In this document: piece after piece, positions 1-8,326 of the stretch
How positions within the stretch are numbered: position 1 is the stretch's first letter
Layout of the letters: each line of letters begins with the position of its first letter
NCBI GenBank assembly: GCA_046734815.1
Contig: JBKPRZ010000747.1
Location: 1 to 9,097, forward strand
Length of the DNA: 9,097 bases
Source of the DNA: CAVYGB01 sp046734815
GTDB taxonomy: Bacteria > Myxococcota_A > Polyangia > Fen-1088
Direction: 5' to 3'
Made by a program: the position numbers and the translations under genes
Notes under the pieces: model-generated
What the model was told of the DNA's origin: nothing
Seen by the model: the letters and a program-made list of their open reading frames with translations, nothing else
Database searches by the model: none

Positions 1-2
1 GC

Positions 3-884
3 GGCAACCCCGGACCGAAGGCCGACGGCGGCACGCGCGCGCCCGACACCGGCGGCGGCGCCACCGATGCTACGGGCGCAGCGCCTGGCGCTTGCAGCCC
101 GCAGCCCACGCTGACCCTGGCCGTCCACATCGTGATGGACGCCAGCTGGCCTGCCAGCACGGCCGCCACCGCGGGGACCGACAAGATCCACATCTGGAAC
201 CTCACCAAGCTGAACGTCAACGGCAACGAGGTCAGCGGCAACGAGACCCGTTCCTGCGGCACGGTGCTGCCGCCCTTCTCGCTCAGCGGCGCCGCGCAGG
301 TGGCTACCGGCGGGCAGAAGGTGCAGGTGGAGATCCCGTTCGCGGTGTGGGACGCGCCCAGCATCCCGCGCTTGCACAGCCAGGGCCGCCTGGCGGCCTG
401 GAGCCCGGGCAGCGCCTTCACCATCGACGGCACCGCGGCCCTCATCGGAATGAACCTGGCCGACCCCATGGCCGCCTGGCCGGCCTCCTACACCGGGCTC
501 ATGCCCGTCGATGCCGACGGCGATGGCAAGCCCGGCTTCACCGCCGTGCCCAAGACCGGCGGCGGCTTCGTCGCGCCCTCCACCGGCCTGGGCCTGTTCG
601 GCTCGGCGCCGGCCGCGGACCAGATCTACCTGGCTTCGCGCACGGTCATCAGCCTGGAAGGGAAGCTCACCTCCTGCACCGAGGTGTCCGGCACCGCCAA
701 GGTGCCGTTCTTCGACAGCCACGTGGTCGGCTGCCACGTCAAGGGCGGCGCCGACTGCAACGCCAACCAGATCGACTTCGTCGACCAGTCGCGCACCGTC
801 TACAAGGTCGGCGCCGCCACCTTCACCGCCAAGGTCATCCCCGACAACGCCAGCTGCGCGGACGTCCGCTCCGCCCTGCCCTGA
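3..884 (+). CDS. Secreted or lipid-anchored protein of unknown family, 5' end outside the window
   Basis: The frame is open from the window edge to a TGA at 882-884. The visible part begins with a Gly/Ala/Thr/Asp-rich stretch (about the first 30 codons), like the flexible linker that follows the lipobox in myxobacterial lipoproteins, so the true start and any signal peptide probably lie upstream. The folded part follows from about position 95. Six cysteines are visible (GACS, RSCG, TSCT, VGCH, ADCN, ASCA), an even number that suits disulfides in an exported protein. A DADGDGKPG stretch at 510-536 looks like an EF-hand or thrombospondin-3 type calcium loop. I do not recognise the family and assign no function. 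An ATG at 132 lies inside the continuous frame and is less likely to be the start than an upstream one, because the linker before it is typical protein sequence. The next gene begins 39 bp later, so co-transcription is possible. Confidence 0.8.
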   Translation, partial: GNPGPKADGGTRAPDTGGGATDATGAAPGACSPQPTLTLAVHIVMDASWPASTAATAGTDKIHIWNLTKLNVNGNEVSGNETRSCGTVLPPFSLSGAAQVATGGQKVQVEIPFAVWDAPSIPRLHSQGRLAAWSPGSAFTIDGTAALIGMNLADPMAAWPASYTGLMPVDADGDGKPGFTAVPKTGGGFVAPSTGLGLFGSAPAADQIYLASRTVISLEGKLTSCTEVSGTAKVPFFDSHVVGCHVKGGADCNANQIDFVDQSRTVYKVGAATFTAKVIPDNASCADVRSALP

Positions 885-903
885 TCCACTCCCGGTCACA
901 GCA

Positions 904-917
904 AAGGAAAGAAGAAG
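904..917 (+). promoter_or_regulatory. Purine-rich ribosome binding site of the acyl-CoA dehydrogenase gene
   Basis: The purine run AAGGAAAGAAGAAG ends 6 nt before the ATG at 924 and supports that start. The 39-bp gap from the preceding stop shows no promoter or terminator that I can recognise. Confidence 0.6.
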
Positions 918-923
918 CACCCC

Positions 924-2735
<1,812 letters not shown>

Positions 2736-2758
2736 ACCGACCGCGCCCCGCCCCGCCC

Positions 2759-2791
2759 CGCCCCCTCGGGAACCTTCCCCCCGAGGGGGCG
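2759..2791 (+). terminator. 11-bp perfect hairpin after the dehydrogenase gene, overlapping a promoter
   Basis: The arms at 2759-2769 and 2781-2791 (CGCCCCCTCGG / CCGAGGGGGCG) pair perfectly around an 11-nt loop. It lies 24 bp after the dehydrogenase stop, where a terminator is expected, but no T-run follows (TGTAACCC), so intrinsic termination would be weak or factor-assisted. A short (CCCCG)3 run at 2746-2760 leads into it. The right arm and loop coincide with the putative ECF promoter of the next gene, so the repeat could instead, or also, be an operator. Confidence 0.5.
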
Positions 2792-2793
2792 TG
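2769..2793 (+). promoter_or_regulatory. Putative ECF-sigma promoter of the TonB-dependent receptor gene
   Basis: GGAAC at 2769-2773 is followed after exactly 16 nt by CGTG at 2790-2793, then TAAC. This is the -35/-10 form of ECF promoters (compare the Bacillus SigW consensus TGAAAC-N16-CGTA). The same two boxes at the same spacing precede the CotH-like gene and the sigma-factor gene in this window. Transcription would begin about 30 nt before the ATG at 2833. Assignment to the local sigma factor is an inference. Confidence 0.6.
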
Positions 2794-2832
2794 TAACCCG
2801 GCAGGCTGGCGTCCAGGGAAAGGACTACCCAC

Positions 2833-5580
2833 ATGGCGCGGATCGGGCGTTCGTTGGTGCGGGGGGCGGCGCTGTTCATGCCGCTCCTCATCTCGGCTCC
2901 GGAAGTGTTCGCCCAGAGCGGGCAGAACGGAGCCATCCTCGGGCACGTGTTCGACCAGAGCGGCATGCCGCTCAAGGGCATCAAGCTGCAGGCCACCTCG
3001 CCCACCCAGATCGGCGGGGCCAAGGCGGTCTACAGCGACGAGGAGGGCGGCTTCCGCTTTTTGGGCCTGCAGCCCGGCGCCTTCGAGGTGCGGGCCAGCG
3101 CGCCCAAGATGAAGACGGTGGTGCTGAAGGACGTGGCCGTCGGCATCAGCGCGCCGTCCGAGGTGAACGTGGTGATGGAGGTCGAGACCGCCGCCGAGGA
3201 GATCCAGGTGGTCGAGCGCGCGCCGCTGGTGGTCACCAGCAAGGCCAACGTGCGCGAGGTGTTCGACCTGGACATGGTCGAGAGCCTGCCCCACGGCAGC
3301 CGCGACAACATCCACTCGCAGATGATCAACGACGTCGCCGGCGGCATCAACGGCCGCATCCGCGGCGGCGCCGCCAACCAGACCATCTACACCCAGGACG
3401 GCTTCGACATCCGCGGCCAGGTGCCCACCCTCAAGTCCTCGGCGGCCTACGAAGTGAACACCGGCGGCTACGGCGTCGACAACCCCATGGCCTCCGGCGG
3501 GTCGATCAACATGGTGACCAAGTCGGGCTCGAACAAGTTCGAGTTCGAGTTCAACGCCACCGCCGACAGCAGCCGGCTGCGCTTCTTCACCGACGCCACC
3601 GACGCTGTGGCCCCGACCTACCAGTATTTCGTCAACCCCACCTTCTCCGGCCCGATCATCAAGGACAAGCTCTGGTTTGCCTTCAACACCGAGGTCTATT
3701 ACCTGCAGATCGGCCGCGACCGGGACGTCGAGGGCTATCTCCCCGACCCGGCCACCTACCAGAAGTGGGTGCCCAAGGGCACCTTGAAGCTCAGCTGGCA
3801 GGTCAACGCCCGCCACAAGCTGCAGAGCCTGACCAACTACGACCTGCCCAACGAGCGCAACCGCCGCGACGGCCTGGGCATCGACCCCGACGCCCAGGAG
3901 GACCGCCACGGCCAGCGCATCTTCCAGGGGCTGGTCTGGGAGTCGCTGCTGGGCAACAACCTGCTGTTCCGCAGCCAGATCGGCTTCACCACGGTGCCCA
4001 TGCACATCTACCCGCGCCTGTGCAACGAGCAGCCGATCGATTGCGACCACATCCCGGCCATCGTGCAGACCTTCCCCAAGCGCCAGGAGTGGCAGAACAA
4101 CAGCAACCACCAGCGCGACGATCTGTACGCCCTGCAGTTCCAGAACCGCTTCGACTGGTACCTGAGCGACAGGCGGTTCGGCGGCGACCACGCGCTGCAG
4201 ATCAAGGACAACTTCTACGGCGAGCAGGACATCCGGCGCCGGGCCCGCCCGGGCGACATGGTCTACGAATACAACGGCTCGCTGCCCGACGCCCGCACCA
4301 CCTATTTCTCCAACGACCCACGGCTGGAGGAAGCGCGGTACGGCTGGGCCATCTCCAGCACCACCACCCTCAAGCACACCGCCACCCTGAGCGACAGCTG
4401 GCGGCCCACCCGCTACCTGACCGTCATCCCGGCGCTGTCGCACGTCTGGGTCACCGGGCGCAACAGCAACGGTGACCGCGTCGTCGGCCAGGGCACTTTC
4501 GCGCCCGCCATCTCGGCGGCGTGGGATCCCACCCACGACGGGCGCACGGTCCTGCGCGGAAGCTACAACCACTACGTCGACCTCGACGTGGGCACCCTGG
4601 CCCGCCACACCGTCGGCACGCCCGCGCAGGTGCGCTGCAACTGGAACGACACCACCCAGGACTACGACCGCAACTGCGAATACAGCGGCGGCGCCAGCAA
4701 CTCGACCTTCGGACTGGCCTGCGGCCCCACCGGCTTCGACGACCAGGGGCGCAGCTGCCGGGACAAGCTCAGGGTCCCCCGCACCATCGAATACACCCTG
4801 GGCGCCGAGCGCGAGGTCGTGCAGGGTCTGGCCCTGGGGCTGGATCTGTTCTACCGGAACTTCGAGCACCCCTACGAGATCCGCGAGACCAACCGCATCT
4901 GGACCACCAGCGCCAACTCGCTGGTGACCACCGGCAACTACAAGAACGGCCGCCGCGAGACGGTGGCCGATCTGGGGACTCCGGACGAGGCCCAGCGGCG
5001 CTACCGTGGCATCACCCTGGGGCTGACCAAACGGGAGGGCCGGCTGAAGGTGCGCGCCTCTTACACGCTGTCGGAGCTGGACGGCAACGTGCTCGACGGG
5101 ACCGGCAACGCCTGGGGCGACATCCCGCCGCGCGACGTGTTCCTGTACGGCGACCTGGCCGACGACCACCGCCACGAGATCAAGACCAGCGCCGTGTACC
5201 AGCTGGCACCCTGGCTGGCGGCGGGGCTGCGCTACCGCTATTACTCGGGCCGGCCCTACAATCGCCTGTACCGCAACGGCGTGACCGGCGGCTTCGATGT
5301 GTATCGGGCGCGGGTGGGCATCAGCCCGGGGACCAACATCAACGACCCCAACGACGATCGGCCGCTGCGCCTTCCCGACCTGCAGGACGTGAACCTGCAG
5401 CTGCGGGCCAACCTGCTGCCGTTCATCGGCCAGCGGGTCGAGCTCTACGTCGACGTCCTCAACGTCCTCAACCTGCGCACCACCACCCAGGTGGGGCAGA
5501 ACGACGGGCAGGACTTCGACGTCGTGCGCGGGCGCCTGGATCCTTTCCGGATCCGCCTGGGCGTCAACTACCGCTACTGA
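2833..5580 (+). CDS. TonB-dependent outer-membrane receptor with N-terminal carboxypeptidase-regulatory-like domain (Oar-like architecture)
   Basis: This is a 22-strand-type outer-membrane transporter, expected to take up or move a bulky substrate using TonB energy; the substrate is unknown. A signal peptide (residues 1-27, cleavage near VFA|QS) is followed by a carboxypeptidase-regulatory-like beta-sandwich (about 31-117, with GHVFDQSGMPLKGIKL and GGFRFLGLQPGAFEV). The plug spans about 120-235, including GGAANQTIYTQDGFDIRG and GGSINMVTKSG. The barrel runs to the C-terminus, where NYRY ends in the aromatic residue recognised by the BAM machinery. This architecture is shared with Myxococcus xanthus Oar and many Bacteroidetes receptors. 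No STN signalling domain is visible, so FecA-style signalling to a sigma factor is not supported. Six cysteines (397, 404, 602, 615, 630, 642) fall in probable surface loops. The start has AAGGA at 2820-2824 and the signal peptide fits. A putative ECF promoter lies just upstream. No TonB box is obvious. Confidence 0.93.
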   Translation: MARIGRSLVRGAALFMPLLISAPEVFAQSGQNGAILGHVFDQSGMPLKGIKLQATSPTQIGGAKAVYSDEEGGFRFLGLQPGAFEVRASAPKMKTVVLKDVAVGISAPSEVNVVMEVETAAEEIQVVERAPLVVTSKANVREVFDLDMVESLPHGSRDNIHSQMINDVAGGINGRIRGGAANQTIYTQDGFDIRGQVPTLKSSAAYEVNTGGYGVDNPMASGGSINMVTKSGSNKFEFEFNATADSSRLRFFTDATDAVAPTYQYFVNPTFSGPIIKDKLWFAFNTEVYYLQIGRDRDVEGYLPDPATYQKWVPKGTLKLSWQVNARHKLQSLTNYDLPNERNRRDGLGIDPDAQEDRHGQRIFQGLVWESLLGNNLLFRSQIGFTTVPMHIYPRLCNEQPIDCDHIPAIVQTFPKRQEWQNNSNHQRDDLYALQFQNRFDWYLSDRRFGGDHALQIKDNFYGEQDIRRRARPGDMVYEYNGSLPDARTTYFSNDPRLEEARYGWAISSTTTLKHTATLSDSWRPTRYLTVIPALSHVWVTGRNSNGDRVVGQGTFAPAISAAWDPTHDGRTVLRGSYNHYVDLDVGTLARHTVGTPAQVRCNWNDTTQDYDRNCEYSGGASNSTFGLACGPTGFDDQGRSCRDKLRVPRTIEYTLGAEREVVQGLALGLDLFYRNFEHPYEIRETNRIWTTSANSLVTTGNYKNGRRETVADLGTPDEAQRRYRGITLGLTKREGRLKVRASYTLSELDGNVLDGTGNAWGDIPPRDVFLYGDLADDHRHEIKTSAVYQLAPWLAAGLRYRYYSGRPYNRLYRNGVTGGFDVYRARVGISPGTNINDPNDDRPLRLPDLQDVNLQLRANLLPFIGQRVELYVDVLNVLNLRTTTQVGQNDGQDFDVVRGRLDPFRIRLGVNYRY

Positions 5581-5666
5581 TGGAGCGACGATCGGCTGTG
5601 CCTTAGCGGCACGTCCGCGTCAACGGGTCGATCTGTATTCTGGATATTGATCCGGATTCAACAGCA

Positions 5667-5698
5667 GCTGGCGCGATTCCGGAACAAATCGCGCCAGC
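5667..5698 (+). repeat. 12-bp perfect inverted repeat with a promoter -35 box in its loop
   Basis: GCTGGCGCGATT (5667-5678) and AATCGCGCCAGC (5687-5698) are exact inverse complements around the 8-nt loop CCGGAACA. The loop contains the GGAAC -35 box of the putative promoter of the CotH-like gene. It lies 86 bp past the receptor stop and has no T-run on either side, so it is a poor intrinsic terminator. A regulator-binding site or an RNA hairpin at the end of the receptor transcript are both possible. Confidence 0.75.
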
Positions 5699-5705
5699 CG
5701 GCGTG
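5681..5705 (+). promoter_or_regulatory. Putative ECF-sigma promoter of the CotH-like lipoprotein gene
   Basis: GGAAC (5681-5685), 16 nt, then CGTG (5702-5705) followed by the AT-rich ATATT. The boxes and spacing match the elements before the receptor and sigma-factor genes. The surrounding gap (5581-5788) is visibly less GC-rich than the genes. Transcription would start near 5711, giving a leader of about 75-80 nt before the ATG at 5789. Confidence 0.65.
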
Positions 5706-5788
5706 ATATTGAGGCCAGGCGACGCCTGCTCCGGCTGCCCCGTGGTCGTTCGTGATCGCTGCAGGGGGCGTCCCAGCGGGAGAGTTTC

Positions 5789-8269
5789 ATGAAAAACGTG
5801 AACAGATCGCTCGTCCAGGCCTCGTTTCTCGTCCCCGTTCTTTTCCTCGGCTGTGGTGGTGATGAGCCGCCAAAAAATCCTCCTCCCAGCACGCCCCCGG
5901 CCAGCAATACCGGGGGCCGCGGCGGCAGCGCCGGTAGCACCGGGGGAAGCGGCGGCGGCACCGCCGGCACCGGCGGCGGTGGTGGTGGCATGGGCGGAGG
6001 CGCCGGCGCGGCGATGGATGCGCCCCGCCGCGCGCCCGACGCCCCCAGCACCCCGGACGCCGCCTCCTTCACCCCGACGCCGTCGAACCTGCCCGTGCTG
6101 GTGTTCGACCTGCCCGGCACGCCCATCGAGACGGTGGGCGAGCAGAAGGTGCCCGGCAACCTCACCATCATCGAGAGCCAGGGCAAGCCGGGCATGGCCA
6201 CCAAGGTGGGCCTGGCCCTGTATCCGACGGTGGCCTCGCCGGGATCGATCGTGCTCGAGCCGCGCGACGCCGCCGACAAGCCAACCACCGACGGGCTGCT
6301 GGGCCTGCCCTATCAGGGCGACTGGATCCTGCAGGCCTGCGGGCCCGCCGACAAGCCCTGCCTGCGCAACATGCTCGGCTTCGCCATCGGCGCGCAGCTG
6401 GCGACCGGCGCGCCCAAAGCTCGGTTCGTCGAGGTGTATTACAACGAGGAGTACAAGGGCCTCTTCCAGCTGATCGCTCCCGCCACCAAGGAGCAGGGGC
6501 GGGTCGACATCACCGAGCCGGCCGCCGACGGCACCGGCGAGGCGATCAGCGGCGGCTACGTCGTCCGCCGGTTCGGCCTGGGCGCCTCGCTGCCGACGGC
6601 GATGCCGCTGCTGGACTTCCTGTCCATGGCCACCGAGGGGCCGCCCGGGGCTCCGCACCGGCTGCTCTACAGCTACCTGTTCCCCAAGCCGGCCAGCCTC
6701 ACGCCCGCGCAGCGGACGTACATCGAGGGGCACATCGCCCAGTTCGAGGAGGCGATGAAGGCGCCCAACGTGAACGATCCGAACACCGGCTACCGCAGCT
6801 GGATCGACGTGCCCAGCTTCAGCGACTTTTTCATCTTCGCCGAGGTCAGCCACAACATCGACGGCTACTGGAAGAACATCGTCCTCACCAAGCAGAAGGA
6901 CATGGGCGCCGCCCGGGGCAAGCTGTCGATCACGCCGTTCTGGGACTTCTCCATCGCCTTCGGCCTGCCCGAGCTGCGCAGCGGCTGGCGTTCGGACAAG
7001 CTGTCGTTCGACGCCGCCAACAGCGCCATCAACAGCGCCGCCACCCCCGGCGGTGAGTGCGCGGCCATGGAGTGGCCGCTGCCGCGCGGGATGCCGCTGT
7101 GCGGTCCCAACTGCTGCCTGCCGCCCACCCAGTGCCGCCTGCCCGAGAAGTGCTGGAACATGCCCTACCGCCCGTTCTGGTGGGACAAGATCGAGGCCGA
7201 CCCCGCCTTCCGCAATGACACCCGCTGCCGCTTCCGCGATCTGCGCAAGGCGGGCGGCGCGCTGGACATGGCCCGGCTGGACACGCTGATCACCGAGTGG
7301 AAGACCCAGCTGGCCGGCGGGGCCTACGAGCGCCACCTGCAGCGGACGCCCGCCCTGCGGGATTTCGTCTTCCCCTTCAACCCCTACCGCATGGATCCGC
7401 GGACCGCGCCCGATCCCATGGCCACTCCGGCGGCCTTCTTCGACAAGGAGGTCACCTGGTTCCGCAACTGGGTCGACGCCCGCCTCAAGTGGCTGGACGA
7501 CAACCTGCCCGGCGTGTGCGGCGCCATCAACGAGGTGCCGCGCGACGGCGGCGCCCCGCCCGGCGACGGCGGCCGGCCCCCGGCGGACACCATCGAGCTG
7601 GCCCGCGGCCTGATCGGCTACTGGAGCTTCGATGACGCCACCGGCACCGTGGCCAAGGACGGCTCGCCCTTGCTGAACAACGGTCAATTGATGCGGTTCT
7701 CCACTGCCGACTGGGTGCCGGGCCACCTGGGCACGGGCCTGAACTACACCCCCACCCTCAGCCCGGTGGTGCTGGTGCCCGACAAGCCCGAGCTCAACCC
7801 CACCACGGGCCTGAGCATCAGCGCCTGGATCAAGGCCTCGGACTGGGCCGGTAACCGCCGCATCGCCCAGAAGGGCGAGAACGACGACCAGTACCGCCTC
7901 ACCGCCGAGGGCGGCCTGCTCAAGTTCCACCTGGCCGGGGTGACCAACGGCAGCCTGGAGGCCGTCCTGCCCGCCACCGGCGCGTTCCACCACGTGGCCG
8001 GCACCTTCGAGGGCAACCAGATTCGCATCTACATCGACGGCGTGGTGGCGGCCCAGGAAGACGCGGCGGCGGGGGCCATCAACGTGACGCCGGGGAATCT
8101 GCACATCGGCATCAAGCGCGTCGGCGCGCCGCAGGTGGACTCGTTCTCGGGCGTGCTCGACGAGGTGGCGATCTACAACCGCGCGCTGAACGCCACCGAG
8201 GTGCGCCGGCTGGCGGGACGCAACGTCCGCCCGGTGCCCCCGGCCCCTCCGCCCATGACCGGTATGTGA
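5789..8269 (+). CDS. Lipoprotein with divergent CotH-kinase-like domain and C-terminal LamG domain
   Basis: This is a surface or periplasmic lipoprotein. The signal peptide ends in a lipobox-like LFLG-C22, and glycine at +2 favours outer-membrane delivery. A Gly-rich tether follows (about 42-75). Residues about 100-580 resemble the CotH family of atypical protein kinases: LLGLPYQGDW (170-179), RFVEVYYNEEYKGLFQL (212-228), GGYVVRR (255-261), HNIDGYWKNIVLTK (355-368), ITPFWDFSIAFG (381-392). Several positions usually acidic in CotH proteins are changed, including the second Asp of the WDxD motif (S388), so kinase activity is doubtful. A cysteine cluster (C424, C438, C442, C443, C449, C455) interrupts the C-terminal half of this domain. 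A Pro/Gly linker (584-601) leads to a LamG/concanavalin-A-like jellyroll (about 607-808, from YWSFDDATGTVAKDG to DEVAIYNRAL), a fold that often binds carbohydrate or protein. The start has GGGAGAG at 5778-5784. Its putative promoter matches those of the receptor and sigma-factor genes. Confidence 0.88.
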   Translation: MKNVNRSLVQASFLVPVLFLGCGGDEPPKNPPPSTPPASNTGGRGGSAGSTGGSGGGTAGTGGGGGGMGGGAGAAMDAPRRAPDAPSTPDAASFTPTPSNLPVLVFDLPGTPIETVGEQKVPGNLTIIESQGKPGMATKVGLALYPTVASPGSIVLEPRDAADKPTTDGLLGLPYQGDWILQACGPADKPCLRNMLGFAIGAQLATGAPKARFVEVYYNEEYKGLFQLIAPATKEQGRVDITEPAADGTGEAISGGYVVRRFGLGASLPTAMPLLDFLSMATEGPPGAPHRLLYSYLFPKPASLTPAQRTYIEGHIAQFEEAMKAPNVNDPNTGYRSWIDVPSFSDFFIFAEVSHNIDGYWKNIVLTKQKDMGAARGKLSITPFWDFSIAFGLPELRSGWRSDKLSFDAANSAINSAATPGGECAAMEWPLPRGMPLCGPNCCLPPTQCRLPEKCWNMPYRPFWWDKIEADPAFRNDTRCRFRDLRKAGGALDMARLDTLITEWKTQLAGGAYERHLQRTPALRDFVFPFNPYRMDPRTAPDPMATPAAFFDKEVTWFRNWVDARLKWLDDNLPGVCGAINEVPRDGGAPPGDGGRPPADTIELARGLIGYWSFDDATGTVAKDGSPLLNNGQLMRFSTADWVPGHLGTGLNYTPTLSPVVLVPDKPELNPTTGLSISAWIKASDWAGNRRIAQKGENDDQYRLTAEGGLLKFHLAGVTNGSLEAVLPATGAFHHVAGTFEGNQIRIYIDGVVAAQEDAAAGAINVTPGNLHIGIKRVGAPQVDSFSGVLDEVAIYNRALNATEVRRLAGRNVRPVPPAPPPMTGM

Positions 8270-8281
8270 CCGCGCGGTTTG

Positions 8282-8306
8282 GGAACAAAAAAACCGTCCC
8301 TTCGTA
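8282..8306 (+). promoter_or_regulatory. Putative autoregulated ECF-sigma promoter of the sigma-factor gene
   Basis: GGAAC (8282-8286), a 16-nt spacer starting with seven A, then CGTA (8303-8306) and AAAC. This differs from the SigW-type consensus TGAAAC-N16-CGTA only in the first and third bases of the -35 box (GGGAAC here). Transcription would start about 8311-8313, only some 15 nt before the ATG at 8327. Autoregulation from such promoters is typical of ECF sigma genes. It lies 12 bp after the CotH-like gene stop. Confidence 0.7.
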
Positions 8307-8323
8307 AAACGTGGGTGACGGTT
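8292..8323 (+). repeat. Inverted repeat between the sigma promoter and its start codon
   Basis: AACCGTC (8292-8298) and GACGGTT (8317-8323) are exact inverse complements. Two further C:G pairs form if T8316 bulges out, and CGT/ACG can pair inside. An overlapping alternative pairs GGGAAC (8281-8286) with GTTCCC (8321-8326), centred on the -10 box. Either could be an operator, or a weak terminator of the CotH-like gene; no T-run follows. Confidence 0.5.
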
Positions 8324-8326
8324 CCC

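Noticed and set aside
5598..5612. Hairpin GTGCC-TTAGC-GGCAC just after the receptor stop as a terminator
   Set aside because: The stem is only 5 bp with no T-run, which is too weak to separate from chance in this composition.
5912..6013. GGC-rich repetitive stretch as a CRISPR-like or tandem-repeat element
   Set aside because: It is the coding sequence of the Gly-rich tether after the lipobox, keeps frame, and has no regular repeat unit or spacers.
8303..8326. A minus-strand promoter: GGGAAC (8326-8321) followed after 16 nt by CG
   Set aside because: The -10 word reads CGA instead of CGT, and the minus strand upstream of 8303 holds no credible gene. The match arises from the near-symmetry of the GGGAAC/GTTCCC repeat.
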